64,000 nucleotides of DNA from Actinomyces oris (GCF_001553935.1 NZ_CP014232.1:806001-870000); one strand, 5' to 3'. Positions 34,470-42,647 are shown, counted from the first letter of the stretch. Notes: a model not told the origin generated them from the letters alone. A program made the numbers and translations.

Positions 34470-35195
34470 TCAGTGGTCCTGGCGCCCGTACCAGCGGAGG
34501 GCCACCACCAGGGAGGCGCCCAGGAGGGCGGGGCAGGCCAGGGCCGCCAGGACGGCGGGTGCCGGCTCGCGCAGTACCTCGGCCACGGGTCCTGCCAGCA
34601 GCGGGGTGCCGCCGTAGAGGGCCCCGGCTCCCGCCCCGAGGCACAGCCCCCACACCCACAGGGCCCGCTCGGGGGCCAGGCATAGGAACAGGGGCAGCCC
34701 GAGAGCCGCGGACAGGCAGATGACGACCATGCCGGCCATGAGGCCACCCCAGTCACCGGTGAGAGCGGCCACCAGCACGCAGACCAGGCCGGAGAGGAGC
34801 GCCAGGGCGACCCCCTCGACCCAGCGGGCACCGACCAGCTCGCTACGCCGCAGCGGCAGCGCCCCGTAGAGGCGCTCCATGTGGTGAGCGGACTCAACGG
34901 CCCCCTGGGCGTACTGGGCGCACAGTCCCAGGGCGACCCCCGCCATCACCGTCGTCTGCAGACGGCCGGCCAGGACGTCCATGGCGATGAACAGCGCCAG
35001 CGCCAGGGGCAGGAGGAGCAGTGGACCACGCCGGCGCAGCACGATGAGGTCGAGCCGCAGCACCGCCCCCACCCCGGCGAGCGCCGTCTCGCCGCTGCCC
35101 TCAGGGCCGGCCGGCCCAGTCGGCGCGGTCGCTCCGCTGCCCCGGCAGCCATCCGGCGCCACCCCCGTCGTCGTCTCCATCATCGTGGCGCTCAC
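34470..35195 (-). CDS. ABC transporter permease-type membrane protein (second of three)
   Basis: 241 residues, about six membrane helices, with MERLYGALPLRRSELVGARWVEG after the second helix, parallel to the segments in both flanking paralogues, and C-terminus WYGRQDH. The GTG at 35195 overlaps the upstream stop as GTGA, implying translational coupling; two downstream ATGs (35183, 35180) are alternatives. Very GC-rich with a Gly/Pro N-terminus. Confidence 0.76.
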   Translation of the reverse strand: MSATMMETTTGVAPDGCRGSGATAPTGPAGPEGSGETALAGVGAVLRLDLIVLRRRGPLLLLPLALALFIAMDVLAGRLQTTVMAGVALGLCAQYAQGAVESAHHMERLYGALPLRRSELVGARWVEGVALALLSGLVCVLVAALTGDWGGLMAGMVVICLSAALGLPLFLCLAPERALWVWGLCLGAGAGALYGGTPLLAGPVAEVLREPAPAVLAALACPALLGASLVVALRWYGRQDH

Positions 35196-35920
35196 TGGTC
35201 CTGCTTGAGGTAGAGGTAGTGGCTCAACACCCACAGGCCGATGAGGGCGCCGGCCCCCAGGGCCAGGAGCAGGCCGCCTCCCGTCGTCGTCCCCGCAGGG
35301 AGGTCCCAGATCGGCCCGACGCTGGATACCAGCAGGCCCAGAGCCCCGATGGCAAGGATCGAAGCGACAAGGATCGAAACCGCCCAGACGAGCAGACCGC
35401 GCCCAGGCCCGAAGTGCAGGAACACGGGAATTCCCAGGGCCTGCCCCGTGATGAGGACGAGGGGAAAAACGAGCAGCTTCCCCGGGTGCACGCCCAGAGG
35501 CAGGCCTATGGCCGCATAGAGGACCGAGGCGGCCAGGAGATGCAGCATCGCGAGCGCCCAGTAGGAGTTGACGACGTCGGCCCGGGAGACGGGCAGGGAG
35601 GCCAGCAGACGGTTGATGCCGGAGCGCTCGGCCATCACTCCCGAGAGGCCCCCGACCAGGGCGGTCCCCGCAAGGAATCCGCTGACCGGGGCAGTACTGC
35701 CGAAGACGATGCCGGCGGCGCCAACGATGAGGAGAAGGCCGAGGAGAGAGGGCAGAGGACCCCGCATGCTCAGGAAGTGCAACCGCACCAGCAAGAGCAC
35801 CCGGCCGACCCGTCCGGGCCCGCCCGCGGCACCCCTCATCGTCGCGCCGGCCGGCACCTCGGCCACTGCGGCTGCCTCGGCGGGGCGCTCACGTCGATCC
35901 GTGGTCATGAGGTCATTCAC
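35192..35920 (-). CDS. ABC transporter permease-type membrane protein (first of three)
   Basis: 242 residues from a GTG at 35920 with an AAGGAGG Shine-Dalgarno about 6 bases upstream, overlapping the ATPase gene by 8 bases; an ATG at 35908 is an alternative. About six helices; SGINRLLASLPVSRADVVNSYWAL and C-terminus YLYLKQDQ correspond to conserved positions in the other two permeases. Pairs with the ATPase encoded just upstream. Confidence 0.78.
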   Translation of the reverse strand: MNDLMTTDRRERPAEAAAVAEVPAGATMRGAAGGPGRVGRVLLLVRLHFLSMRGPLPSLLGLLLIVGAAGIVFGSTAPVSGFLAGTALVGGLSGVMAERSGINRLLASLPVSRADVVNSYWALAMLHLLAASVLYAAIGLPLGVHPGKLLVFPLVLITGQALGIPVFLHFGPGRGLLVWAVSILVASILAIGALGLLVSSVGPIWDLPAGTTTGGGLLLALGAGALIGLWVLSHYLYLKQDQ

Positions 35921-36740
35921 GGCCCGCCTCCTTGGCGATGTGCACGGCGAGGTCCTCAATGGTGGGGGTCTCGACGACGACGCGGTCGGCCAGCGCCTCA
36001 GCGGCGTCGGCCGGCATCATGGCCTCCCAGCCCAGCGACGTGCTGCGCAGCCCGAGGCCGGCCTGGCGCACGGCGTCGGTCAGGTGCTCGGGGGTGCCGC
36101 GCACAAGCCGGAAGGAGCCGAGGATCTCCTCAGCGGTGCCGTTGGCCACGACCCTGCCCCGGCTGAGGATGACCAGGTAGTCGGCCAGCCGATCGAGGTC
36201 GGAGGTGATGTGGGTGGAGAACAGGATGGTGCGGCCCTCCTCCACCATGAACTGGGCGAGCATGTCCACCATCTCGCTGCGGGCCAAGGGGTCCAGACCG
36301 CCGGTGGGCTCATCGAGGATGAGCAGCTCGGGATCGTGAGCCAGGGCCACCGCCATCTGCAGGCGCATGCCCATGCCTCGGCTGAGCTCCTTGACCTTCT
36401 TGGTGGGGGCCAAGCCCGCGGCCTGGAGCTCGGCGTCGTAGCGCTCCTGGGACCAGGTGGGGAAGAAGCGCCCGATGCCGCGACCCAGGTCCTTCAGGCG
36501 CCATTCGGGGTTGTAGGGCGGGGCGTCGAAGACGACACCGATGCGCTCGTGTCCCACCGTGGTGGCCGAGCCGGAATCGGGGTGGATCATACCCAGGGCG
36601 GCCTTGATAGTGGTGGTCTTCCCCGAGCCGTTGGCCCCGACGAAGCCCGTCACGTAACCGGCGGGTACGGAGAAGGTGACGTCGTTGAGACTGAAGTCCG
36701 GGTAGTGCTTGGTCAGGTGGGAGATCTCGACGGGGTTCAC
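35913..36740 (-). CDS. ABC transporter ATP-binding protein
   Basis: 275 residues from a GTG at 36740 that overlaps the regulator stop as GTGA. Walker A GANGSGKTTT, ABC signature (LSRGMGMRLQMAVALAHDP) and Walker B LLILDEPTGGLDP are complete, followed by the H-loop in STHITSDLD. Most like the YtrB/CcmA-type ATPases found with GntR/YtrA regulators. It should energise the three downstream permeases; export of an antimicrobial or a role in cell-envelope stress is plausible by analogy to ytr operons but not shown. Confidence 0.9.
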   Translation of the reverse strand: MNPVEISHLTKHYPDFSLNDVTFSVPAGYVTGFVGANGSGKTTTIKAALGMIHPDSGSATTVGHERIGVVFDAPPYNPEWRLKDLGRGIGRFFPTWSQERYDAELQAAGLAPTKKVKELSRGMGMRLQMAVALAHDPELLILDEPTGGLDPLARSEMVDMLAQFMVEEGRTILFSTHITSDLDRLADYLVILSRGRVVANGTAEEILGSFRLVRGTPEHLTDAVRQAGLGLRSTSLGWEAMMPADAAEALADRVVVETPTIEDLAVHIAKEAGRE

Positions 36741-37147
36741 TGCTTCTCCTTGGAAGTGGCGGGGGTGGCGGAGGTGGCGATGATGGTCTGCAGCATGGCG
36801 TGGAGCTCCTCGTCGCTGAGCTGGGCCAGGCGCGCGCGCTCCACGGCGCGGTCGAGGTGCTCCTCGACCTCCCGCAGCACCTGCTCGCGCACCAGCTCGG
36901 AGTCCCGAGGCAGGACGAAGTAGCCCTTGCCGGGAACATTGGCCAGGAAGCCCTCGGCGACGAGGTCGGAGTAGGCGCGGGTGGTGGTGATGACGCTGAC
37001 GCGCAGGTCCCGGGCCAGCGCCCGGATCGAGGGCAGCATCTCGTCGGCCTCCACCTGGCCGGTCAGGATCGCGTCCCTGACCTGCTGGGCGATCTGCTCG
37101 TAGATGGGAACTCCTGCCGTGTTGGACAGGACGACCGAGAGCGGCAT
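36737..37147 (-). CDS. GntR family transcriptional regulator (YtrA subfamily)
   Basis: 136 residues: an N-terminal winged helix (IYEQIAQQVRDAILTGQVEADEMLPSIRALARDLRVSVITTTRAYSDL) and a short C-terminal helical region typical of the YtrA subfamily, which has no full ligand domain. It begins an operon with an ABC exporter. An inverted repeat over its own promoter suggests autoregulation. Confidence 0.92.
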   Translation of the reverse strand: MPLSVVLSNTAGVPIYEQIAQQVRDAILTGQVEADEMLPSIRALARDLRVSVITTTRAYSDLVAEGFLANVPGKGYFVLPRDSELVREQVLREVEEHLDRAVERARLAQLSDEELHAMLQTIIATSATPATSKEKQ

Positions 37148-37162
37148 GGCAACTCCTTCTGT

Positions 37163-37186
37163 ACATACACACTATAGACAGTATGT
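37163..37186 (-). promoter_or_regulatory. Operator-promoter of the GntR-ABC operon
   Basis: ACATAC at 37163-37168 and GTATGT at 37181-37186 form an inverted repeat with a 12-base centre. The centre holds TATAGT (minus strand, 37171-37176), a likely -10 box, with TTGACT 19 bases upstream. Such a dyad across the -10 is what a GntR-type autorepressor would bind. An AAGGAG Shine-Dalgarno follows before the ATG at 37147. Confidence 0.6.
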
Positions 37187-37404
37187 GCACAGGGGAGTCA
37201 AGTGCTGGTCCACCGCATACGGTGTGGGACACCGGTGACCGAGGCGCCTCGGAGCAGAGACGACCCCGGCGACCGGGCCCAGGTGCAGGCCCAGTCGCCG
37301 GGATTCAGGAACAGGTCAGGTCACTGCGCCCTTCAGACGTCGCCGCTGCGCGCCGTCGACTATCGCGATGGCAGCTGGACGGGTAAGGCGCGGCGAGGCG
37401 GGGC

Positions 37405-38070
37405 TCAGCCCTCGCTTCCCTGCTGGCGGGTCTCAGTGTTGTGGCCGAAGTCCTCCACCGTCGGACTGTTGCCGGCCCAGACCACCTCCGCGTTGGTTCC
37501 CTTGATGACGACGCGGTCGACGTCCTTGACGTACACGGTGACGTTGTTGCCGGAGATGGTCAGCAGACCGACGTAGTCGGCGAAGACCTTCGTGTTGTTG
37601 GCGGCGACACTAAGACTGTTCACCTCCCCCTCGATACGGACGTCGTCGCCGGACTTGTTCAGGAGCATGGTCGGGCTCGCCGAGACGGTCTGCTCCACGA
37701 ACTCCAGGTCGCTCAGCCAGTCGCTGTCGGTGATGGGCGCCCGAGCTCCGGGGCGCTCACCACTCGCGGGCTGGGCGCCGGCCTCGGGGGCGCTGGAACC
37801 GACGGCGGCAGGCGAGGTCTGTTCCTGGGTACTGGGCGCAGCGGCCTGCGATCGGGGCGCTTGGGAGGCGGTCGTCGCAGTCGTTGACGGCGACGACGAT
37901 GCCGGCTGCTCCGACGGCGAGCCCTCCTGACCCGCTGCTGCGGCGGTTCCCTGGTCGGTCGAGCCTCCACCCACTGAGATGGAGCAGGCGCTGATGCCGG
38001 TCAGGGACAGGGCCACGAGGATGACGGCGGCTGCGCGGCGAGGACGGAGGGGACGAGTGGTCGGGGACAT
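37405..38070 (-). CDS. DUF3060-type lipoprotein (A)
   Basis: 221 residues from the ATG at 38070. Signal peptide with lipobox SLTGISAC, then a ~100-residue Ser/Ala/Gln/Pro-rich linker, then the DUF3060 domain: NNTKVFADYVGLLTISGNN, VTVYVKDVDRVVIKGTNAEV, a regular alternation of short strands suggesting a small beta-solenoid. Ends with PTVEDFGHNTE. Function unknown. Related to the two lipoproteins at 41.5 and 42.7 kb, but not part of their tandem duplication. Last gene of the locus on this strand. Confidence 0.82.
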   Translation of the reverse strand: MSPTTRPLRPRRAAAVILVALSLTGISACSISVGGGSTDQGTAAAAGQEGSPSEQPASSSPSTTATTASQAPRSQAAAPSTQEQTSPAAVGSSAPEAGAQPASGERPGARAPITDSDWLSDLEFVEQTVSASPTMLLNKSGDDVRIEGEVNSLSVAANNTKVFADYVGLLTISGNNVTVYVKDVDRVVIKGTNAEVVWAGNSPTVEDFGHNTETRQQGSEG

Positions 38071-38150
38071 GGTTCTTCTCCGGTATCCAGATGTGGTGCG
38101 GGAGGTCGGGTGGGCATCATGCAAGAGTGACCTGATGGCCGGGAGACGGC

Positions 38151-39146
38151 TCAGAAGGCCGGGACGAAGACCTCGACGCGGCGATTGAGGCGGCGGCCGC
38201 CGGGATTGTCGGAGCCGTCGGGGTTCTCGTTGGGAGCCACCGGCTTGGTCTCGCCGTAGCCGACGGCCTCCAGATCAGCGGTGACACCGTTGGACTTCAG
38301 GGCGCTTGAGACGGCCTGCGCCCGCTGCTCGGAGAGCTTCTGGTTGAAGGCGTCGTCGGAGACGGAGTCGGTGTGGCCCTGAACCTGAACCTTGGGGGCC
38401 TTGGAGTCCTTGAGGACGGTGGCCAGGTTGATGAGCGTGGTCGAGGCCTCACCGCGCAGGTCGGATGAGCCGAAGTCGAACAGGACGCTGTCCTCCAGGG
38501 TGATGACGGTGCCGCAGGACTGCACGGGCTTGGCGGCGTCGATGGAGGGGAAGGTGCCGACCTTGCCGGCCTTGGGGACGGGCTTGGCCGAGATCGTGGA
38601 GCCGTTGACGATGGCGCTGCCATCGCCAAGGTTGGTGATGGAGATCGTGCCGTCGCTGTAGCTGCCCGAGCCGTCACCGTTATTGGTGATGGAGACCCCG
38701 GAGCGGCTGTAGGTGCCCGAGCCCTTGCCGTCGAGGGTGATGGACTCCCCGGTGGTGGAGTTGCTGTAGGTGCCTGAGCCGTCGCCGTTGACGGTGACCG
38801 AGAGGTAGTCGTCGCTGTAGGTGCCCGAGCCGTCACCGTTGTTGGTGATGGAGACCTTCCCGTCGGAGTAGGTGCCCGAGCCGTCACCGTTGTTGGTGAT
38901 GGAGACCTTCCCGTCGCTGAAGGTTCCCGAACCGTCACCGTTGTTGGTGACCGAGGTGCTCCCCGAGCTCGTGGTCATCGAGCCGTCCCCGCCCAGGACC
39001 GTGGAGCCGGAGACGAGCGATCCGCTCGCGTCGCAGCGGGCGGGCCTGACAGTGATGCCGGGCTGGGAGGTGATGGAGCGCGTGAGATCCGGGGTGAAGG
39101 CGCCCGTGGACTGGGTGAGCAGGCTGAGATCGGGCAGGGAGATCAT
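38151..39146 (-). CDS. OmpA-domain protein with glycine-rich repeats (probably 3' part of a frameshifted lipoprotein gene)
   Basis: 331 residues as written. An N-terminal third is followed by about seven 17-residue repeats of the form NNGDGSGTYSDGKVSIT, and then a complete OmpA/MotB-type peptidoglycan-binding domain: SVLFDFGSSDL, QVQGHTDSVSD, NQKLSEQRAQAVSSAL, AVGYGETKPVAPNEN and NRRVEV. It has no signal peptide of its own; the ATG at 39146 overlaps the stop of a small lipoprotein frame as ATGA. One extra C in the run at 39147-39150 would join the two, so the intact product is probably a 418-residue lipoprotein that binds peptidoglycan. An OmpA domain in a monoderm is uncommon but known in actinobacteria. 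Confidence 0.8.
   Translation of the reverse strand: MISLPDLSLLTQSTGAFTPDLTRSITSQPGITVRPARCDASGSLVSGSTVLGGDGSMTTSSGSTSVTNNGDGSGTFSDGKVSITNNGDGSGTYSDGKVSITNNGDGSGTYSDDYLSVTVNGDGSGTYSNSTTGESITLDGKGSGTYSRSGVSITNNGDGSGSYSDGTISITNLGDGSAIVNGSTISAKPVPKAGKVGTFPSIDAAKPVQSCGTVITLEDSVLFDFGSSDLRGEASTTLINLATVLKDSKAPKVQVQGHTDSVSDDAFNQKLSEQRAQAVSSALKSNGVTADLEAVGYGETKPVAPNENPDGSDNPGGRRLNRRVEVFVPAF
38605..38960 (-). repeat. 51-bp coding tandem repeat
   Basis: About seven units of 51 bases (17 codons) within the OmpA-domain gene; two neighbouring units near 38825-38930 are almost identical in DNA, others drift. The variation in number expected of such repeats could change the length of the surface protein. 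Confidence 0.8.
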
Positions 39147-39403
39147 GGGGATCGGGGGATCTGTCCGGGTTCATAGCCGGCCACGGCCTGGCCCGCGGAG
39201 CCGGAGGTTCCCGACGCCGAGGCGGAGGCGGAGCCCTGGGTGCTTCCCGCGGAGCCGGCGGAGTCCGAGCCGGCCTGACTGGCCTGGGCCTGCTGCCCCT
39301 GGGCCTGCGAGGACGAACCGCCTCCGATGGACAGGGAGCAGCCGCTCAGCGCGAGGGCGGCGATCAGGGACAGGGAGGGCAGGGAGACGAGTGCTTTTGT
39401 CAT
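39143..39403 (-). CDS. Small lipoprotein frame (probably 5' part of the OmpA-domain lipoprotein)
   Basis: 86 residues: a signal peptide with lipobox ALALSGC, then a Ser/Gly/Ala/Gln-rich linker ending GYEPGQIPRSP at a TGA that overlaps the next ATG. Taken alone it is a lipobox plus linker without a domain; the adjacent frame is a domain without a signal. That split, and the C-run at the junction, argue for a single-base deletion rather than two genes, though genuine ATGA-coupled genes cannot be excluded. Confidence 0.65.
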   Translation of the reverse strand: MTKALVSLPSLSLIAALALSGCSLSIGGGSSSQAQGQQAQASQAGSDSAGSAGSTQGSASASASGTSGSAGQAVAGYEPGQIPRSP

Positions 39404-39446
39404 GACCTGAACGTTACTGAATCGTTGTCGCCGCTCGGTTCCCGCC

Positions 39447-39466
39447 CTGTCGCAGGACTGCGACAG
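39447..39466. promoter_or_regulatory. Palindromic operator candidate upstream of the OmpA-domain gene
   Basis: Perfect 20-bp palindrome CTGTCGCAG-GA-CTGCGACAG, 44-63 bases before the ATG at 39403. The same core occurs upstream of the lipoprotein at 41512 and, degenerate, the one at 42703. Confidence 0.65.
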
Positions 39467-39522
39467 AGGCGCGGCGGGGTGATGGAGGGTTCTTCAGCCC
39501 CGGCCGCCGGCGCGCCATGCGG

Positions 39523-40779
39523 TCACGGCGTCTCCGCTGGGCCCGCGACGGGCAGGCTCAGCCACACCCGGGTCCCCACGCCCTCCCGGGAGGCCATGCG
39601 CACGCTGCCGCCGTGGCGGCGCACGATCGTGGAGACCAGCGCCAGCCCCAGCCCCGAGCCCGGTAGGCCCCGGGCGTTGCCGGCCCGGGCCAGCTCGCTC
39701 CACACGGCCGGCAGGTCGGCCTGCGGCACCCCGATCCCGGTGTCGGCCACCTCGATGGTGACAGTGCCCGACTCCTCCCGACCGCGCACCTCGACGGTCC
39801 CGCCGGGCTGGGTGTACTTGGAGGCGTTGGAGATGACGTTGTAGACGGCCGAGTACAGCAGGTCGCCGTCGCCGCGCACATGCGACAACGGCCATGGCAC
39901 CTGCGGCAGATCCAGACGGATCTTGGGCCCGCCGCCACGCGCCGCCCCCTCCTCGCCGACCGCCTGGGCGGCGTCGTGGACGGTCTCGGCGATGTCGACG
40001 TCCTCCAGTGAGAGCGCGGCCGTCTCCAGGTCGGCCAGCTTGCGCAGGTCCGTCACCAAGCGCCCCATGCGGCGGGCCTGAGCGTCGACGACGTCGACCC
40101 GGGCCTGCAGCTCGTGGGGCGGGGCCTGCGGCAGGTCGGCGACGGCGGCCCGCACCGCCGTCAGCGGGTTCTTCAGCTCGTGGTCCAGCCGGCGCAGGAA
40201 CTGCTGGTGACGAGACCACGCCTCCTCCTGGGCCTGACGTCGCCCCCGCTGCTCGGCCAGACGCAGCCTGCGGCGGATCACGGCCACTGCCAGGGCGAGC
40301 AGCAGCAGCACGATCCCGGTCTGCGCCACCACCAGCGGCACTGCCGTGGAGATGACCACCGGGACCAGTCCGAAAGCCGCATAGGAGGCCGCCGCCGCGA
40401 CGGCCACGACCGCCGCCGCCAGCACCCATCCGATCCAGCCGGCCCGCCGGGGCGTCTCCGTCGTGGGGTCTAGAGGTGCCGGGGCGGCTTCGGCGACGGC
40501 TTCGGCAACGACCCCGGCCGAGGGCTCGGCGGGGCGTGGCTCGACCGCCGGCTGCGGCGGGTTCGCCGGCTGGCCGGCCAGCGGGTGGGCGACCGGCTGT
40601 CCGGACTGCTCAGTCTGCGTCGGCTGCCCAGCCTGCTCTGTGGGCCAGGTGACCGGCATGGTGCTCGGCCCTCCCGTATCCACCGCCGGCTCCATGTAGC
40701 GGGTACGGCCGTCCTGCGCGGGCACCGGACGCGGCGGGACCGAGGGCGGCAGCTGAGGCGACATCGGCGAGCGGCTCAT
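39523..40779 (-). CDS. Sensor histidine kinase
   Basis: 418 residues from the ATG at 40779, overlapping the regulator stop as ATGA. A ~110-residue disordered Pro/Gln-rich N-terminus, two transmembrane helices (about 114-138 and 145-168) with almost no external loop, then a HisKA domain with His200 in RRLDHELKNPLTAV, and a HATPase domain with NVISNASKYTQ, DTGIGVPQADL and GSGLGLALVSTIV. With so little outside the membrane it probably senses the membrane itself or a partner protein. Forms a pair with the regulator upstream, and is followed by the OmpA-domain gene. Confidence 0.9.
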   Translation of the reverse strand: MSRSPMSPQLPPSVPPRPVPAQDGRTRYMEPAVDTGGPSTMPVTWPTEQAGQPTQTEQSGQPVAHPLAGQPANPPQPAVEPRPAEPSAGVVAEAVAEAAPAPLDPTTETPRRAGWIGWVLAAAVVAVAAAASYAAFGLVPVVISTAVPLVVAQTGIVLLLLALAVAVIRRRLRLAEQRGRRQAQEEAWSRHQQFLRRLDHELKNPLTAVRAAVADLPQAPPHELQARVDVVDAQARRMGRLVTDLRKLADLETAALSLEDVDIAETVHDAAQAVGEEGAARGGGPKIRLDLPQVPWPLSHVRGDGDLLYSAVYNVISNASKYTQPGGTVEVRGREESGTVTIEVADTGIGVPQADLPAVWSELARAGNARGLPGSGLGLALVSTIVRRHGGSVRMASREGVGTRVWLSLPVAGPAETP

Positions 40780-41504
40780 GCCCGGACCTCGGCCCGGAAG
40801 CGGTAGCCGACGGAGGGGACCGTCTCGATGTAGGTGGGGTGGGTGGCGTCGTCGCCCAGGGCCTGGCGGATCTCGCGGATGCGGTGGTCGACGGCGCGCG
40901 TGGAGGTGGCGAAGTCGATGCCCCACAGGGAGGCCAGCAGGGCGTCCCGGGTGTGGAGCTCGCCGGGATGGCTCATGAGGTAGTCCAGGAGCATCGTGGC
41001 CTTCGGGGTGAGCGTCACCTCGCGTCCCGACAGGGTCACTCGCCGCGAGGTCCGCTCCAGGACGAGCTGTCCGGCCGTGAGCCGGGCGGCGGAGGTCAGC
41101 GGCTGGGCCACGCCGCGGGTACGGCGCAGCACCGCGCGGATCCGGGAGGCGAGCTCGGCGGGGTCGAAAGGCTTGGACAGGTAGTCGTCGGCGCCGTCGT
41201 CGAGGGCCGAGACCCGCTCGTAGGAGGCGTCCACCTGGGTGAGCAGGATGATGGGGGTCCAGGCCCCACCGGCCCTGACCCGCCGCACCAGCTCGCGCCC
41301 ATCCATCCTGGGCATGAGGACGTCGGAGACGATGATGTCTACCTGGTAGGAGGCCAGGATGTCCAGGGCCTCCATCCCGTCCGAGGCGAGCAGGACCCGG
41401 TACCCGCCGCGCTCCAGGTAAGGGCCCAGGGAGCGGCGGATGGGGGCCTCGTCGTCGACGAGCAGGACGGTGGCGGACGGAACCGGTGCGGCGGGATGGG
41501 TCAC
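40776..41504 (-). CDS. OmpR-family response regulator
   Basis: 242 residues. Receiver domain with LLVDDEAP, phospho-acceptor Asp61 in IIVSDVLMP and Lys111 in LSKPF; winged-helix C-terminus with AVDHRIREIRQALGDDATHPTYIETVPSVGYRF. Starts 7 bases after the upstream DUF3060 lipoprotein, so lipoprotein, regulator and kinase are one transcript. The first codons of this gene are also present as a remnant at 42648-42695. It is the obvious candidate to bind the palindromes upstream of the lipoprotein genes. Confidence 0.92.
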   Translation of the reverse strand: MTHPAAPVPSATVLLVDDEAPIRRSLGPYLERGGYRVLLASDGMEALDILASYQVDIIVSDVLMPRMDGRELVRRVRAGGAWTPIILLTQVDASYERVSALDDGADDYLSKPFDPAELASRIRAVLRRTRGVAQPLTSAARLTAGQLVLERTSRRVTLSGREVTLTPKATMLLDYLMSHPGELHTRDALLASLWGIDFATSTRAVDHRIREIRQALGDDATHPTYIETVPSVGYRFRAEVRA

Positions 41505-41511
41505 GACAGAC

Positions 41512-42129
41512 TCACTGGGAGAGCTTCCCGGTGGTGTTGCCGGCGCCGAGGTCCTGGATCGTCGGGTCGTCGCCCAGCCAGTGGACGGTGACGTTGGAGC
41601 CCTGGATGGTCAGGTGGTCGATGTCGCGGGCGTAGACGGTGACGTTGGAGCCCTGAACGGTGAGGGTGTCGACGTCCTCCGCGGCGACCTTGACGTCAGA
41701 GCCCTGAACCGCCAGCGTGTCGAGGTCGCCGACCAGGTTGAGGGTCGTTCCGGCTCCCTGGACGGTATAGGTACCGGAGACCTCGGTGCGCTGACCGGTG
41801 CTCTGGATGTCCTTCCAGGTCGGGTCCGTGATGGGGGCGTCGTCGCCGTCCTTGTCGTCATCCGTGTCCCCGGCCTTGTTGCTGGGGGCCGTGGAGGCCT
41901 GGGCCGAGCCGCCGGAGGAGGACTGGGAGTCGGCCGTCGCGGCCCCCTTGGCATCGGCCTTGGACGCATCCTTGGAGTCGGCGCTCTGCGAGTCCTTCTG
42001 CTCGGACTGGGTGGCCGGCGTGCCGGAGTCCCCGGAGCCGGAGCCGTTGACGGACAAGGAGCAGGCGCCCAGGGTCAGGGACAGGGCCAGAGCGGCGGTA
42101 CCGGCGAGAGCGATCTTGGGCAGATGCAT
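41512..42129 (-). CDS. DUF3060-type lipoprotein (B)
   Basis: 205 residues. Signal peptide with lipobox SLTLGAC, an acidic Ser/Asp/Lys/Ala linker (about 30-105), then a DUF3060 domain with four near-regular repeats such as LDTLAVQGSDVKVAAEDVDT, LTVQGSNVTVYARDIDHLTI and QGSNVTVHWLGDDPTIQDLG. The pattern suggests a small right-handed beta-solenoid exposed outside the membrane. First gene of the lipoprotein-regulator-kinase operon. Nearly the same gene follows at 42703 (paralogue C). Confidence 0.86.
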   Translation of the reverse strand: MHLPKIALAGTAALALSLTLGACSLSVNGSGSGDSGTPATQSEQKDSQSADSKDASKADAKGAATADSQSSSGGSAQASTAPSNKAGDTDDDKDGDDAPITDPTWKDIQSTGQRTEVSGTYTVQGAGTTLNLVGDLDTLAVQGSDVKVAAEDVDTLTVQGSNVTVYARDIDHLTIQGSNVTVHWLGDDPTIQDLGAGNTTGKLSQ

Positions 42130-42647
42130 GATGGGTTCCTCTCAGGAATCATGGGGGATGTTGTACACCAGATACAATACCGGCTAGGTGTTCCCTCCTC
42201 GTCGCGGTGCTGTCGCAGAACTGCGACACCAGCCGCGATGATGCTCACGGGTCACTGGGCTTGCGCGGACGGGGACATTCTGCGCCGTCGGGGACCTTTG
42301 CTCGCAGGCGGGGGCACTCGACGCCGTCGGGGACAGGAATCCGGTCCCCGGACGCGCGGACTGTCCCCGACCAGAGGAGAACGCACCCCGGCGCGTGGAA
42401 TGTCCCCGGCCAAGGCTCGCGACGGAGGCCTGCGGCAGTGGCCGGCGACGGCGGCAGTAGTACCAGCTGCCCGCACCAACGCTGCACGTCCGCAGCAGGG
42501 CCGCAAGCCCACGCCATTGCCGCTGGCCCGCACCGACGCTGCACGTCCACCTATGTGAGCAGATGATAGGAGTCCAGGCCCGGCCACCCCTGATCCGTCA
42601 CGCTCCAGGTGGGGGGCCCAGTGAGAGACGGGCAGGGGCTTCATCGT
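42130..42647. other. Promoter region and structured GC-rich spacer upstream of lipoprotein B
   Basis: About 520 bases without a gene. TATTGT on the minus strand near 42175 may be a -10 box. Between about 42270 and 42415 the strand carries a nested dyad: an outer CGGGGACATTC / GAATGTCCCCG and an inner GTCGGGGACAG / CTGTCCCCGAC. The stretch 42207-42550 is about 90% identical to 43323-43666. Confidence 0.6.
42211..42228. promoter_or_regulatory. Palindromic operator candidate upstream of lipoprotein B
   Basis: Perfect 18-bp palindrome TGTCGCAG-AA-CTGCGACA, 82-99 bases before the ATG at 42129. Confidence 0.65.

Noticed and set aside
38605..38960. CRISPR-like periodic array
   Set aside because: The 51-bp periodicity lies in a coding frame and encodes a 17-residue protein repeat; there are no unique spacers.
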